Source of the DNA: Candidatus Abyssobacteria bacterium SURF_5 | GTDB taxonomy: Bacteria > Abyssobacteria > SURF-5 | NCBI GenBank assembly: GCA_003598085.1 | Contig: QZKU01000106.1 | Location: forward strand, 1-37,088 | DNA length: 37,088 bases | Direction of reading: 5' to 3' | Shown: piece after piece, positions 26,159 through 33,249 of the stretch | Numbering within the stretch: the first letter of the stretch is position 1 | How the letters are laid out: each line of letters starts with the position of its first letter | Made by a program: the position numbers and the translations under genes | Notes under the pieces: model-generated | Database searches by the model: none | What the model was told of the DNA's origin: nothing | Seen by the model: the letters and a program-made list of their open reading frames with translations, nothing else

Positions 26159-27508
26159 CTATTCTCTCCCGTGGCACCGCTTGAATTTGAGGCCGCTCCC
26201 GCACGGACAGGGGTCGTTTCTGCCGGGCGCCGCAACTTTGATGTTTGCGCCCCCCTTTTCATATTGCAGAAGCTGAACGATCTCCGACGCCGGCCGGCGC
26301 CGGCGCAGAAGTTCCGCCATGATCTGCATCGGGCGATCAACATGCGCGAAGAACGATTTCAGGCCGGAGCAAAGATAATTCAACCCCGGCTCTCCGTTTG
26401 CTGTTTCAGAAAACCTGTTCTTTGGACATTCGCCGTGGCAGGCGAACAAAACATCGCACTCGCGGCATTGCTTCGGGAGCTTATCACGCTTACTTCGTCC
26501 AAATTCCCTCTGCTTTTCACAAACGGCGAGTTCAATGAGAGGCGTCTCCATGATGTTGCCGAGGTAGGACGCAGGTTCGACAAAATGATCGCATGAGTAA
26601 AGGTCGCCGCCATGTTCGAGCGCCATCGCAAACCCGCACTCCGGCGCCGTCGTGCACATCGCCGGCGGTGCTCCGACCCACGACGCCAGGGCCGCATCGA
26701 AATGGTTCACGAAAATTCTGCCCACGTCGCGCCTGACCCATTCATCGAAAATGGAACTCAGAAACCGGCCATATTGCTGAGGTTTCACCGATTCGGCGGT
26801 CACCGAATTTCCCGTTACGGCCGCAGAAGATCGAGACGAGTCAAGGCAGCCTTGCCCAGGGATTGAGCCGCCGCGGCGCATTTCCTCGCGCCGGTCGCGC
26901 TCGACAATCGGGATAAACTGGATGAACTGAATCCCGGCATTATCCCTCAAGAAGCGGTACACCTCGAGCGGGTGGTCCGCGTTTGCCGCGTTGACCGTGG
27001 TCAGGACGTTAACATCAACCTGATGCTGCTTCAGCAGCCCGAGAGCGCGCATCACTTTCTCGAATACCGATCGGCCGGCCTTATCCCTTCGGTAAGCGTC
27101 ATGCATCTCCTTCGGACCGTCAAGGCTCAGGCCGACAAGAAACTTGTGCTCGCGCAGAAATTCACACCAGCGGTCGTCAAGCAAGATGCCGTTCGTCTGG
27201 ATAGTGTTCTGGACGAATTGGCCCGGCTTCAGATATTTCCGCTCATATTCAATGGACTTATGGAAGAAATCGAGCCCCATCAGCGTTGGCTCGCCGCCTT
27301 GCCAGGCAACTGTCACCTGCGGGCTCTGATGCGCCTCGAGAACCTGCCGGATATATGCCTCGAGAACGTCTTCCGGCATCCGAAAACTGCTGCCGGCATA
27401 CAAGTTCTGCTTCTGAAGATAAAAGCAGTAGGCGCATTGCAGATTACAGGCGGCGCCGCTTGGCTTCGCCATCACGTGAATGGCAGGAGGACGAGTCTGT
27501 GAGGTCAT
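26159..27508 (-). CDS. Anaerobic sulfatase-maturating enzyme (radical SAM/SPASM) with SEC-C tail
   Basis: A 449-residue radical SAM enzyme. CxxxCxxC is Cys21-Cys25-Cys28 (ACNLQCAYCFY), followed by AWQGGEPTLMG, which fits SAM binding. The SPASM region has Cys clusters for two auxiliary [4Fe-4S] clusters, including the CRECDVLFACHGECPKNRF segment. This family converts the target Cys or Ser of sulfatases to formylglycine without oxygen, and the 15-nt distance to a CTPTR sulfatase makes that role almost certain. The last 30 residues add a SEC-C zinc motif (NDPCPCGSGLKFKRCHG) that is not part of ordinary anSMEs. The ATG lies 182 nt from the divergent arsR start. Confidence 0.93.
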   Translation of the reverse strand: MTSQTRPPAIHVMAKPSGAACNLQCAYCFYLQKQNLYAGSSFRMPEDVLEAYIRQVLEAHQSPQVTVAWQGGEPTLMGLDFFHKSIEYERKYLKPGQFVQNTIQTNGILLDDRWCEFLREHKFLVGLSLDGPKEMHDAYRRDKAGRSVFEKVMRALGLLKQHQVDVNVLTTVNAANADHPLEVYRFLRDNAGIQFIQFIPIVERDRREEMRRGGSIPGQGCLDSSRSSAAVTGNSVTAESVKPQQYGRFLSSIFDEWVRRDVGRIFVNHFDAALASWVGAPPAMCTTAPECGFAMALEHGGDLYSCDHFVEPASYLGNIMETPLIELAVCEKQREFGRSKRDKLPKQCRECDVLFACHGECPKNRFSETANGEPGLNYLCSGLKSFFAHVDRPMQIMAELLRRRRPASEIVQLLQYEKGGANIKVAAPGRNDPCPCGSGLKFKRCHGRE

Positions 27509-27620
27509 TGGATCTTCTTAACCTGTTTCCGGGAGAACACCCATGACTATATCATATTGAATACGCTTTCTGAAACCGAGCGAAGCATGACAGATTTTTT
27601 TGAATTCGCTGAAAATGGTA

Positions 27621-27649
27621 TTGACAGGAGTTCGATTGGGTGCTATAAT
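27621..27649 (+). promoter_or_regulatory. Consensus sigma70 promoter of the arsR-type gene
   Basis: TTGACA at 27621-27626, a 17-nt spacer and TATAAT at 27644-27649: a perfect consensus. Its -10 box overlaps the start of the operator-like repeat at 27648, which fits auto-repression. Confidence 0.85.
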
Positions 27650-27675
27650 TTCGGCAAATGGCGATATAGCGAAAT
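27648..27675. promoter_or_regulatory. Candidate ArsR operator, copy 1
   Basis: A 28-bp imperfect inverted repeat bounded by ATTTCG and CGAAAT, starting in the -10 box and covering the expected transcription start. A related 28-bp repeat at 28055-28082 matches it at 20 of 28 positions, so both are probably bound by the same repressor. Confidence 0.65.
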
Positions 27676-27690
27676 AAGGCATCTCCCCCG

Positions 27691-28038
27691 ATGAAACAGG
27701 ATGAACTCGTCAAAATCTTCAAGGCGCTCGGGAACGAGAACCGCCTGAAACTGCTCGAGGCAATCAGAAAATACCAGTCCCGGTACGCCTGCTGCCCGAA
27801 AGACTTCGAATCGATCGAGCTCAAACCCGGCTCGATTTGCTGCGTCGATGAAATTACCGGCCAATTCGATATGGCGCAGTCAACGATATCCCAGCACTTG
27901 AAAGAGCTGCACAATGCCGGTCTCCTCGAACGAAACAAGCGGGCCCAGTGGGTTTATTACACGATCAATCAGAAGAAGCTCGAGGAGCTGGCTGACTATT
28001 TGAATGCTCTTGTTGTTGATCTGGCTCGGAAGGCGTAA
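27691..28038 (+). CDS. ArsR-family transcriptional repressor
   Basis: A 115-residue winged helix protein: KIFKALGNENRLKLLEAI opens the DNA-binding domain, and DMAQSTISQHLKELHNAGLLE is the recognition helix and wing, with YYTIN at the wing. It has Cys pairs Cys34-Cys35 and Cys50-Cys51 (ACCPKD and ICCVDE); the second lies where ArsR proteins carry their metalloid Cys. It may therefore sense a metalloid, metal or thiol-reactive compound. Perfect promoter and operator lie just upstream and a related operator lies before the next gene, so it probably represses both itself and that gene. Confidence 0.88.
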   Translation: MKQDELVKIFKALGNENRLKLLEAIRKYQSRYACCPKDFESIELKPGSICCVDEITGQFDMAQSTISQHLKELHNAGLLERNKRAQWVYYTINQKKLEELADYLNALVVDLARKA

Positions 28039-28054
28039 ATTTTTTTCGCGAGAT

Positions 28055-28082
28055 ATTTCGTTACATTTCGATATTACGAAGT
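28055..28082. promoter_or_regulatory. Candidate ArsR operator, copy 2
   Basis: A 28-bp imperfect inverted repeat (ATTTCG ... CGAAGT) in the 99-nt gap before the CMD-like gene. It aligns without gaps to copy 1 with 20 of 28 identical bases, including both outer half-sites and CGATAT near the centre. Confidence 0.65.
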
Positions 28083-28137
28083 AGTGAGGCCTCGGTGCCT
28101 CGAAATCAGGATGCCACACAAAATAAAGGAGGATACT

Positions 28138-28497
28138 ATGACAAGCGATGGATGCGGGTGCGCAGGAACGGTCGCAAATGTCCAACCCGAGAGTGGCGGA
28201 AAACAGAAGGCGGAAAAGGAGCGGCTGGTCGATCACAAGGTCACACTGCTGATCGCCGCCGGTGCGGCGATGGCGGCTAATTGCGAGCCGTGCCTCAATA
28301 AGATCGTGCCCGATCTGATCGAGGCGGGCGTCCATGAGGCTGATATTCGCAGGGCGGTGGAGATCGGGCAGTTCGTAAAGGATAAGCCCGCCGAACACAT
28401 GAAGGAGGTGGCCGACATCCTGACCGGGACGCGCATGTTCAAACACGCAGCGGCCGATGAGGGTTGTCCAGCGGACAAAATGAAGACGGCAGGTTGA
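28138..28497 (+). CDS. Carboxymuconolactone-decarboxylase/AhpD-like protein
   Basis: A 119-residue protein with the single CMD/AhpD helical fold. The CxxC is in ANCEPCLNKIVP (about residues 43-54), with the following helix EAGVHEADIRRAVEIG. Such proteins with CxxC act as peroxidase or disulfide reductant partners rather than decarboxylases. Extra Cys residues are at the N-terminus (DGCGCAG) and C-terminus (DEGCPAD). AGGAGG 6-8 nt before 28138 settles the start, against an in-frame ATG at 28084 that would overlap the operator. It follows the ArsR gene and is probably in its regulon. A 14-bp tandem duplication spans its stop codon. Confidence 0.85.
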   Translation: MTSDGCGCAGTVANVQPESGGKQKAEKERLVDHKVTLLIAAGAAMAANCEPCLNKIVPDLIEAGVHEADIRRAVEIGQFVKDKPAEHMKEVADILTGTRMFKHAAADEGCPADKMKTAG

Positions 28498-28514
28498 ATG
28501 CGGCAGGTTGAATG
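28487..28514. repeat. Tandem 14-bp duplication across the CMD stop codon
   Basis: The unit CGGCAGGTTGAATG occurs twice in direct succession. The stop codon TGA at 28495-28497 lies in the first copy, so the duplication leaves the protein intact. Confidence 0.75.
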
Positions 28515-28672
28515 CGCCAGGCTGGAACATCGGGCAAGCACCTTTGGGAGTCAAGCCCCATACAATTTTAAAGGCGCCATTTCGTAAATATGGTTTGTCC
28601 CTTTCGAATCACAATTCCGGGAGTCAATGACTATCTCCCAGAATTATTCCAGCTTGTCCCGCAACATACGTG

Positions 28673-28699
28673 TAGGGGCGGGTTTGAAACCCGCCCCTA
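28673..28699. repeat. 27-bp dispersed palindrome, copy 2
   Basis: Perfect 13-base arms around one base, with core GGGGCGGGTTT. It is nearly the same as the copy at 23766-23792. It is intergenic and can form a strong hairpin. Confidence 0.8.
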
Positions 28700-29260
28700 T
28701 CGGCGACCAGTTGAAGACATCCTCACTACGATTCGTCAGAATTGCAGTTCCAAGATTCTTGCCTCGAGGAGACGTGTCATGGTGTTACCTGCCGCGGGCA
28801 GTCTCTAATTTCAGTTGCTTATGACGTGGCGAAAGTCCGAAGACGAAGAAGTGATTAGATCTGCGGAGTGCGTGGATCAAAATCCTCGGCCCGAGTCTTT
28901 GCCATTGGGGATCTGAGACGACTGAAAGTCCCCCTGTATCTTTCCCCATGGTGAACAACCGAGATTAATTTCTTCAATACTTCTTATACCCCTCTTTGCA
29001 TGCCGCGGGCGGCCTCTTAAAAACGCCTGAAAAGTTTTTTATCGCCCGAAGCCGTGACCGCCATGCCGCCGGAATCTGAAAAGGCGAGCGTCCTCCTTTG
29101 CCGCTTGCTTACCTGTCTCCCCTGCAGCAAGTCGAAGGCTAAGTTCAATAAGCTCAAATAGTTTTAAGGAAACATCAGCCGGATTTCAGCGGGTTTTATT
29201 GTGTTGAAAATATTCGCGTCTCAAAATCCCGCGTGGTTCCGCCTTTTTTCTACGCAGATG

Positions 29261-29273
29261 CAACTTTTAGTTG
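29261..29273. promoter_or_regulatory. Possible operator, CAACT-TTT-AGTTG
   Basis: A perfect 5-bp-arm palindrome overlapping the first bases of the -35 box. It could be an operator for one of the XRE-cupin proteins downstream, though such short repeats also arise by chance. Confidence 0.3.
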
Positions 29274-29299
29274 ACAAAAGATTTTTTCTATGCTAGGAT
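29271..29299 (+). promoter_or_regulatory. Strong sigma70 promoter of the XRE-cupin array
   Basis: TTGACA at 29271-29276, 17-nt spacer, TAGGAT at 29294-29299, with the extended -10 TGC just before it. The spacing is ideal. It lies about 300 nt upstream of the first regulator gene, so the mRNA would carry a long leader. Confidence 0.75.
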
Positions 29300-29540
29300 T
29301 ACTGAAGACCAAGTTGCGTGGTTATGATGCTTATTTTCAGTGAATGAATGCGCTGGGAGCCGCTGCACGCTGTGAAGCGGGTTCATATTTGTTCATCTCG
29401 AAAACACCTATGCCGGTAGAAGAAGACGCTCCCTAACCCATTCCCAGTTCGTACGATCTGAGCGTTTCACGGCATTCACGCCGTCTCCGTCACTGAATTT
29501 CAGCCGCGCCGGAAATTGTGCAGGATACGTAGAGGTGCTT

Positions 29541-29562
29541 TCCGCTTATGGGTTCAAGCGGA
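29541..29562 (+). other. Leader hairpin before the first XRE-cupin gene
   Basis: TCCGCTT and AAGCGGA arms, 7 bp, around an 8-nt loop, ending 32 nt before the ATG and 20 nt before the ribosome site. It could affect translation or stability of the leader. No terminator T-run follows. Confidence 0.4.
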
Positions 29563-29594
29563 GGTAATAAACAGAAACCAAAAGGGAGAAGGAA

Positions 29595-30146
29595 ATGGAA
29601 GTAAACATCGGAGAACGTCTGAAGAAAGTGCGGCTTGAAAAGGGATACACCCTAAAAGATGTAGCCGCCAAGTCAGGGTACTCAAAGGCCCTTATTTCCC
29701 GCATCGAGAACGGGAACGTGTCACCATCAATCAATTCCCTCCTGAAGATCGCATCAGCGCTTGAAGTGAAACCTCATGACCTGTTCTTACCGGCAAAAGA
29801 TGCCGAGCCTACAGTGGTTCATAAGGCGGAACGCAAGAAAGTGAAGATGAATGGAGGAAAGGCGGAGGTCGAATTCCTGACGGTCCAGAGCGGCGACAAG
29901 AAAATTGAGCCGCTGCTGATCACAGTCGAGCGAGGCGCGTCCACCGGCGGCGAACTCGGCGGTCACAACGGCGAAATCTGGACGATGCAACTGAAGGGAC
30001 GGATGGAGCTTGTGCTTGGTGAGAAGAAGCACACGCTTGAAGAAGGCGACTGCGCTTACTTCAAGAGTTCGGTTCCGCACAGCTTCAAGAACGTCGGAAA
30101 GAGCAAGTCGGTGGCTTTCTGTGTTATCACCCCTCCGCGCAATTAG
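29595..30146 (+). CDS. XRE-cupin transcriptional regulator, copy 1 of 4
   Basis: A 183-residue regulator. The helix-turn-helix of the Cro/C1 type (about 5-60) has GYSKALISRIENGNVSPS as recognition helix and following loop. The C-terminal cupin-2 domain (about 105-178) keeps His and Glu in GGHNGEIW and a second His in SSVPHSF, so a metal ion could still bind. This family usually represses or activates catabolic, polyamine or sulfur genes in response to a small ligand. GGGAGAAGG precedes the ATG. It is the first of four tandem paralogues and follows the strong promoter at 29271. The target genes are unknown. Confidence 0.93.
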   Translation: MEVNIGERLKKVRLEKGYTLKDVAAKSGYSKALISRIENGNVSPSINSLLKIASALEVKPHDLFLPAKDAEPTVVHKAERKKVKMNGGKAEVEFLTVQSGDKKIEPLLITVERGASTGGELGGHNGEIWTMQLKGRMELVLGEKKHTLEEGDCAYFKSSVPHSFKNVGKSKSVAFCVITPPRN

Positions 30147-30265
30147 CTAAAATCAGGCGCGCGTGCAAGCATGAGCTGGAGCGGCGGCGTTTGGGGAGGA
30201 AACGCGGCATAGCGATGCGGATTCGAAAGCGTGCGACGCAGTTGAGATAACATGAGGAGGAGACC

Positions 30266-30808
30266 ATGACACTGGGCGAGAAGTTGAAGAAGCTGCGTCT
30301 CGAAAAGAAGATGACCCTTCAGGATGTGGCGGATCAGACCGGTTACTCGAAGGCCCTCATCTCGCGCATCGAAAACGATTCCGTTTCGCCGTCGGTCGGT
30401 TCGCTCATGAAGGTGTCGGCCGCTTTGCAGATCAAACTGCATGAGCTGTTCGCCTCGATCGAGGGCAGCAAGATCTCGGTCGTCAAGAAGGGAGGCCGCG
30501 AATCCTTCCTTACCCGTGACGGAATCAAAATCGAAAATCTCTGCTTCCTCTCGGGCGGGCGCAAGATGGACGCCGTGATCAAGACGTTCGATTCCGGCGC
30601 CGCAACGGAGCGTGTAGCTGAAGAAAAAGCAGCCGAGGAGTGGTGGTATGTGTTGAAGGGCAAATTGGCGGTTTCCTTCGACGAGCGAACGGCGCAATTG
30701 AACGAAGGAGACAGCTTGTACGTCGTTTCGGCAAACATACGCAAATGGCGCAATCCCGGAAAGGGAAAAACATCGGCTCTCGTGGTGACGACGCCGCCGC
30801 TGAGCTGA
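30266..30808 (+). CDS. XRE-cupin transcriptional regulator, copy 2 of 4
   Basis: A 180-residue paralogue of copy 1 with the same domains. The HTH core GYSKALISRIEN is identical and VSPSVGSL follows. The cupin domain (about 100-175) has lost every usual metal ligand: the first motif reads EEKAAEEWWYVLKGK and the second reads ANIRKWRN, with no His. It therefore probably binds an organic ligand, or none. GAGGAGGAG precedes the ATG. It lies 119 nt after copy 1 with no obvious promoter in the gap. Confidence 0.92.
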   Translation: MTLGEKLKKLRLEKKMTLQDVADQTGYSKALISRIENDSVSPSVGSLMKVSAALQIKLHELFASIEGSKISVVKKGGRESFLTRDGIKIENLCFLSGGRKMDAVIKTFDSGAATERVAEEKAAEEWWYVLKGKLAVSFDERTAQLNEGDSLYVVSANIRKWRNPGKGKTSALVVTTPPLS

Positions 30809-30933
30809 GTGGACACATGGAGGTGGTGAGACAGGCGCCGAAGCAACACCGACATTACGGGCGGCGATAGAGACAGTGGAAGCACGACCAGATCGCGGCA
30901 GTTCATGTTCGAGTCCAAGCGGAGAACGATCAG

Positions 30934-31479
30934 ATGCAGAAGCTGGGGGATTTCCTCAAGCAAGCCCGCCTCTCACGAGAAATGACTCTGGAGGAGTTAT
31001 CTGAAAAGTGCGGGTATTCAAAGGCCCTTATCTCGAGGGTTGAAAATAACAATGTTTCGCCTTCGATCACGTCGCTGGCGCAAATGGCGGCCGCCCTGGA
31101 GTTGAAGCTCTATGACGTATTCGCCTCATGCGATGGTGACGAGCCGGTTATTGTGAGGAAGGACGAACGGAGAAGGTTCTCGCAAATGGATGGCAGGCAG
31201 GATATAGAATTCCTTACGAATGGTGCATACGCGAAGAAGATGCAGCCTCTTTTGATCTCCTTGAACAACGGACTGAATGACAACACATGCACCGGACATA
31301 AGGGAGAAGAATTCCTTCACATCCTGCAGGGAAAGGCCGAGGTTGTCGTCAATGGCGCGCGCTTCATTCTCGGCGCTGGTGACAGCATCCATTTCAGGTC
31401 GTCGTCCCCTCATTGTTATAGGGGGATTGGAAAAGGTAAAACCATTTCGCTCAAGGTCGTCAGTCCCCCATTTTACTGA
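30934..31479 (+). CDS. XRE-cupin transcriptional regulator, copy 3 of 4
   Basis: A 181-residue paralogue. The HTH core CGYSKALISRVENNNVSPS matches the other copies, and its MTLEELSEKCGYSKAL stretch is closest to copy 4. The cupin keeps His and Glu in GHKGEEFLH and a His in SSPHCYRG, so like copy 1 it may bind metal. A Cys precedes the first motif (TCTGHKG). GCGGAGAA lies upstream of the ATG. The 125-nt gap from copy 2 holds no recognised feature. Confidence 0.92.
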   Translation: MQKLGDFLKQARLSREMTLEELSEKCGYSKALISRVENNNVSPSITSLAQMAAALELKLYDVFASCDGDEPVIVRKDERRRFSQMDGRQDIEFLTNGAYAKKMQPLLISLNNGLNDNTCTGHKGEEFLHILQGKAEVVVNGARFILGAGDSIHFRSSSPHCYRGIGKGKTISLKVVSPPFY

Positions 31480-31526
31480 CATGGTTTCTACATGGTTTCA
31501 GCATGCAAAAGGAGAAACAAGGTAAC

Positions 31527-32069
31527 ATGAACATTGGAAAAGAACTCAAACGCATCAGGGTTTCGCAGGGGATGACGCTTGAGGAACTGTCGAACAAGTG
31601 CGGTTACTCAAAAGCGCTGATCTCGCGCGTCGAAACCGGATCCGTATCGCCCTCTCTCACATCCCTGATGAAGATGGTAACCTCGCTGGGATTGCAGTTG
31701 CACGATCTGTTCACCTCAATCGAGCAAAGTCAGGCCTCGGTGGTTCGAAAGGGCGAAGGCCGGAAATTCTACACCGAAAGCGAGTCCGCCACCGAATATC
31801 TGGCTAACAACATCGCCAATAAAAAGATGGAGCCGCTGAAAATAACGGCGCCGTCCGACTATTCCTCCGGCGACGAGCCGATTTCGCACTACGGCGAACA
31901 GTTCCTGTTCGTGCTCGACGGGAAGATCGAGATTACGACCGGCGAACAAACGCACAAGCTGAGCGCGGGCGACAGCGTCTATCTCGCAGCGGGGACCCCG
32001 TATTCCTGGCGCAACAGCGGCAAGGAAACCGCGGAAGTTATCAGCGTTATCACGCCGCCGCAAATTTAG
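31527..32069 (+). CDS. XRE-cupin transcriptional regulator, copy 4 of 4
   Basis: From the ATG at 31527 the protein is 180 aa, matching its paralogues; an in-frame ATG at 31503 would add eight residues and lies upstream of the ribosome site (AGGAGA 31510-31515). The HTH core CGYSKALISRVETGSVSPS is conserved. The cupin has His and Glu in SHYGEQFLF, but the second-motif His is replaced by Tyr (GTPYSWRN), so metal binding is doubtful. It follows copy 3 by 47 nt and is the nearest regulator to the sulfur-transfer island, from which a bidirectional terminator separates it. Confidence 0.92.
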   Translation: MNIGKELKRIRVSQGMTLEELSNKCGYSKALISRVETGSVSPSLTSLMKMVTSLGLQLHDLFTSIEQSQASVVRKGEGRKFYTESESATEYLANNIANKKMEPLKITAPSDYSSGDEPISHYGEQFLFVLDGKIEITTGEQTHKLSAGDSVYLAAGTPYSWRNSGKETAEVISVITPPQI

Positions 32070-32125
32070 CGTCGAACTCGATCTGGAATTCAAGACCACA
32101 TCGAGCATTGGTTTGAAGAAAAAAA

Positions 32126-32174
32126 CCCGATCCGATATCCTGCGGGCGCGGGGATCGGATCGGGATTTTCTTTT
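32126..32174. terminator. Bidirectional intrinsic terminator
   Basis: Arms CCCGATCCGAT (32126-32136) and ATCGGATCGGG (32154-32164) form an 11-bp stem with a GC-rich loop, followed on the plus strand by ATTTTCTTTT. On the other strand an A-run before the left arm gives a T-run. It closes both the XRE-cupin array and the convergent sulfur operon. Confidence 0.85.
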
Positions 32175-32179
32175 CGCTT

Positions 32180-33205
32180 CTACTCAATCCGCCATGGCGA
32201 CAGCCGTTCGTCGCTGATCGGCTGCACCTCGAGCAGTTCTTCCTCCCCATTCATCCGGCTGCGGATTACGAGACTGGCTTCATTCCGTCCTTTGCTGTAA
32301 CGCGCTGTGATTGAGGCCGCCACCAGCTTGGATTCTCCCGATATGTCTGCGGGCGCCAGCGTCACCGGCCCCAGGCCGTCGACAACCTGCATCTGCAGGA
32401 GACGTTGTCCCAGGCGCTCGAGCTTTTCGTTTTCCTTTTCATCGCGGCCGACGATTATCTTTGAGCCATCCGCCAAACGGAAATGCCGGCCATACTTCAA
32501 AAGCCGCATGTCGGCGAACGTGGCATCAGGCTTGTGCTCCAGCAGCTCACGCAATTTCCGCCCGTATATCTTGTCCGCCAGAAGACAGCCGCCCGCAGGG
32601 CAGGCGTAGTCATGGATTCCCTTCTCCGCCGCCAGCCGAATCTGTGGTTTGCGGCTTCTGCCCCTGATAGAAAGCATCTTCTCGCGGTCGATAAGCCCTT
32701 CTTGCTCCGGCTTGCTTGGCGGCAACAGCTTCGCGCAGAGCGGGCGAACCACCAGCCCATCTAAACCGCTCTCGCGCTCGATCGTTCTGATGGCATGCAT
32801 ATGCTGCGACATCGGTCTCTGGCCGAGCACTTCGCCCGTCACAATGAAATCCGCGCCGGTTCTTTCCATGTATTCTTTTGCTTTGCGAAACATGAAAATA
32901 CGGCAATCGATGCAGGGATTCATGCTCGAGCCCCAGCCGTGCGGGGGATGCTTGATGATGTCCAGATAGTCGTCGGTCACGCTGAACACCGAGAGCTTCA
33001 GGCCGAGCGCCTCACTCATGCGGCGCGCCTCGCTGCCGCACCCTTCGCGCCTGCGCTCGCTCGTGCACTGGCAGAAAATCGTCTTGAAATTGACCGCCTC
33101 GACTTCGACCCCCATATCAAGGAGGATACTGACCGCCAAAGTGCTGTCCAGCCCCCCTGAAAGAAGGGCTATCGCTCTTGGTTTTCTCCTGGTTTCTTTT
33201 TCCAT
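32180..33205 (-). CDS. PP-loop tRNA-thiolase-like protein with NFACT-R-like tail
   Basis: A 341-residue protein. The ATP-pyrophosphatase PP-loop is SGGLDS at 16-21. Cys-rich motifs follow: CQC and GCG (Cys45, 47, 56), NPCIDC (Cys98 and 101) and ACPAGGC (Cys202 and 207). Residues about 225-265 resemble the NFACT-R RNA-binding domain (YGRHFRLADGSKIIVGRDEKENEKL). Known PP-loop enzymes of the MnmA/ThiI/TtuA group adenylate tRNA and insert sulfur from a persulfide or thiocarboxylate donor, so I infer an RNA thiolase. The NPCxxC pair may form a redox-active site or bind a cluster. It is the last gene of the TusA-MoeB unit, 44 nt after the second MoeB-like gene. Confidence 0.8.
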   Translation of the reverse strand: MEKETRRKPRAIALLSGGLDSTLAVSILLDMGVEVEAVNFKTIFCQCTSERRREGCGSEARRMSEALGLKLSVFSVTDDYLDIIKHPPHGWGSSMNPCIDCRIFMFRKAKEYMERTGADFIVTGEVLGQRPMSQHMHAIRTIERESGLDGLVVRPLCAKLLPPSKPEQEGLIDREKMLSIRGRSRKPQIRLAAEKGIHDYACPAGGCLLADKIYGRKLRELLEHKPDATFADMRLLKYGRHFRLADGSKIIVGRDEKENEKLERLGQRLLQMQVVDGLGPVTLAPADISGESKLVAASITARYSKGRNEASLVIRSRMNGEEELLEVQPISDERLSPWRIE

Positions 33206-33249
33206 GTCCTCTTATTCCGTTCCCTCCGGAGTATGCGGAGCCTGCGTGC

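Larger units (their letters stand above)
28498..29594. other. 1.1-kb gene-free region with palindrome, promoter and long leader
   Basis: No frame here shows a domain, plausible start or ribosome site. Contents are: the second copy of the 27-bp palindrome (28673-28699), a strong promoter at 29271-29299, and a leader of about 290 nt before the first XRE-cupin gene with one hairpin (29541-29562). The stretch 28700-29260 shows nothing else I can support. Confidence 0.55.

Noticed and set aside
25511-26596. Long plus-strand open frame (361 codons)
   Set aside because: It covers the sulfatase and anSME on the other strand, both with complete catalytic motifs; it has no domain of its own.
29531-29570. 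GGTTCAAG near the leader hairpin, recalling a tRNA T-arm
   Set aside because: No acceptor, D or anticodon stems can be formed around it, so it is not a tRNA gene.
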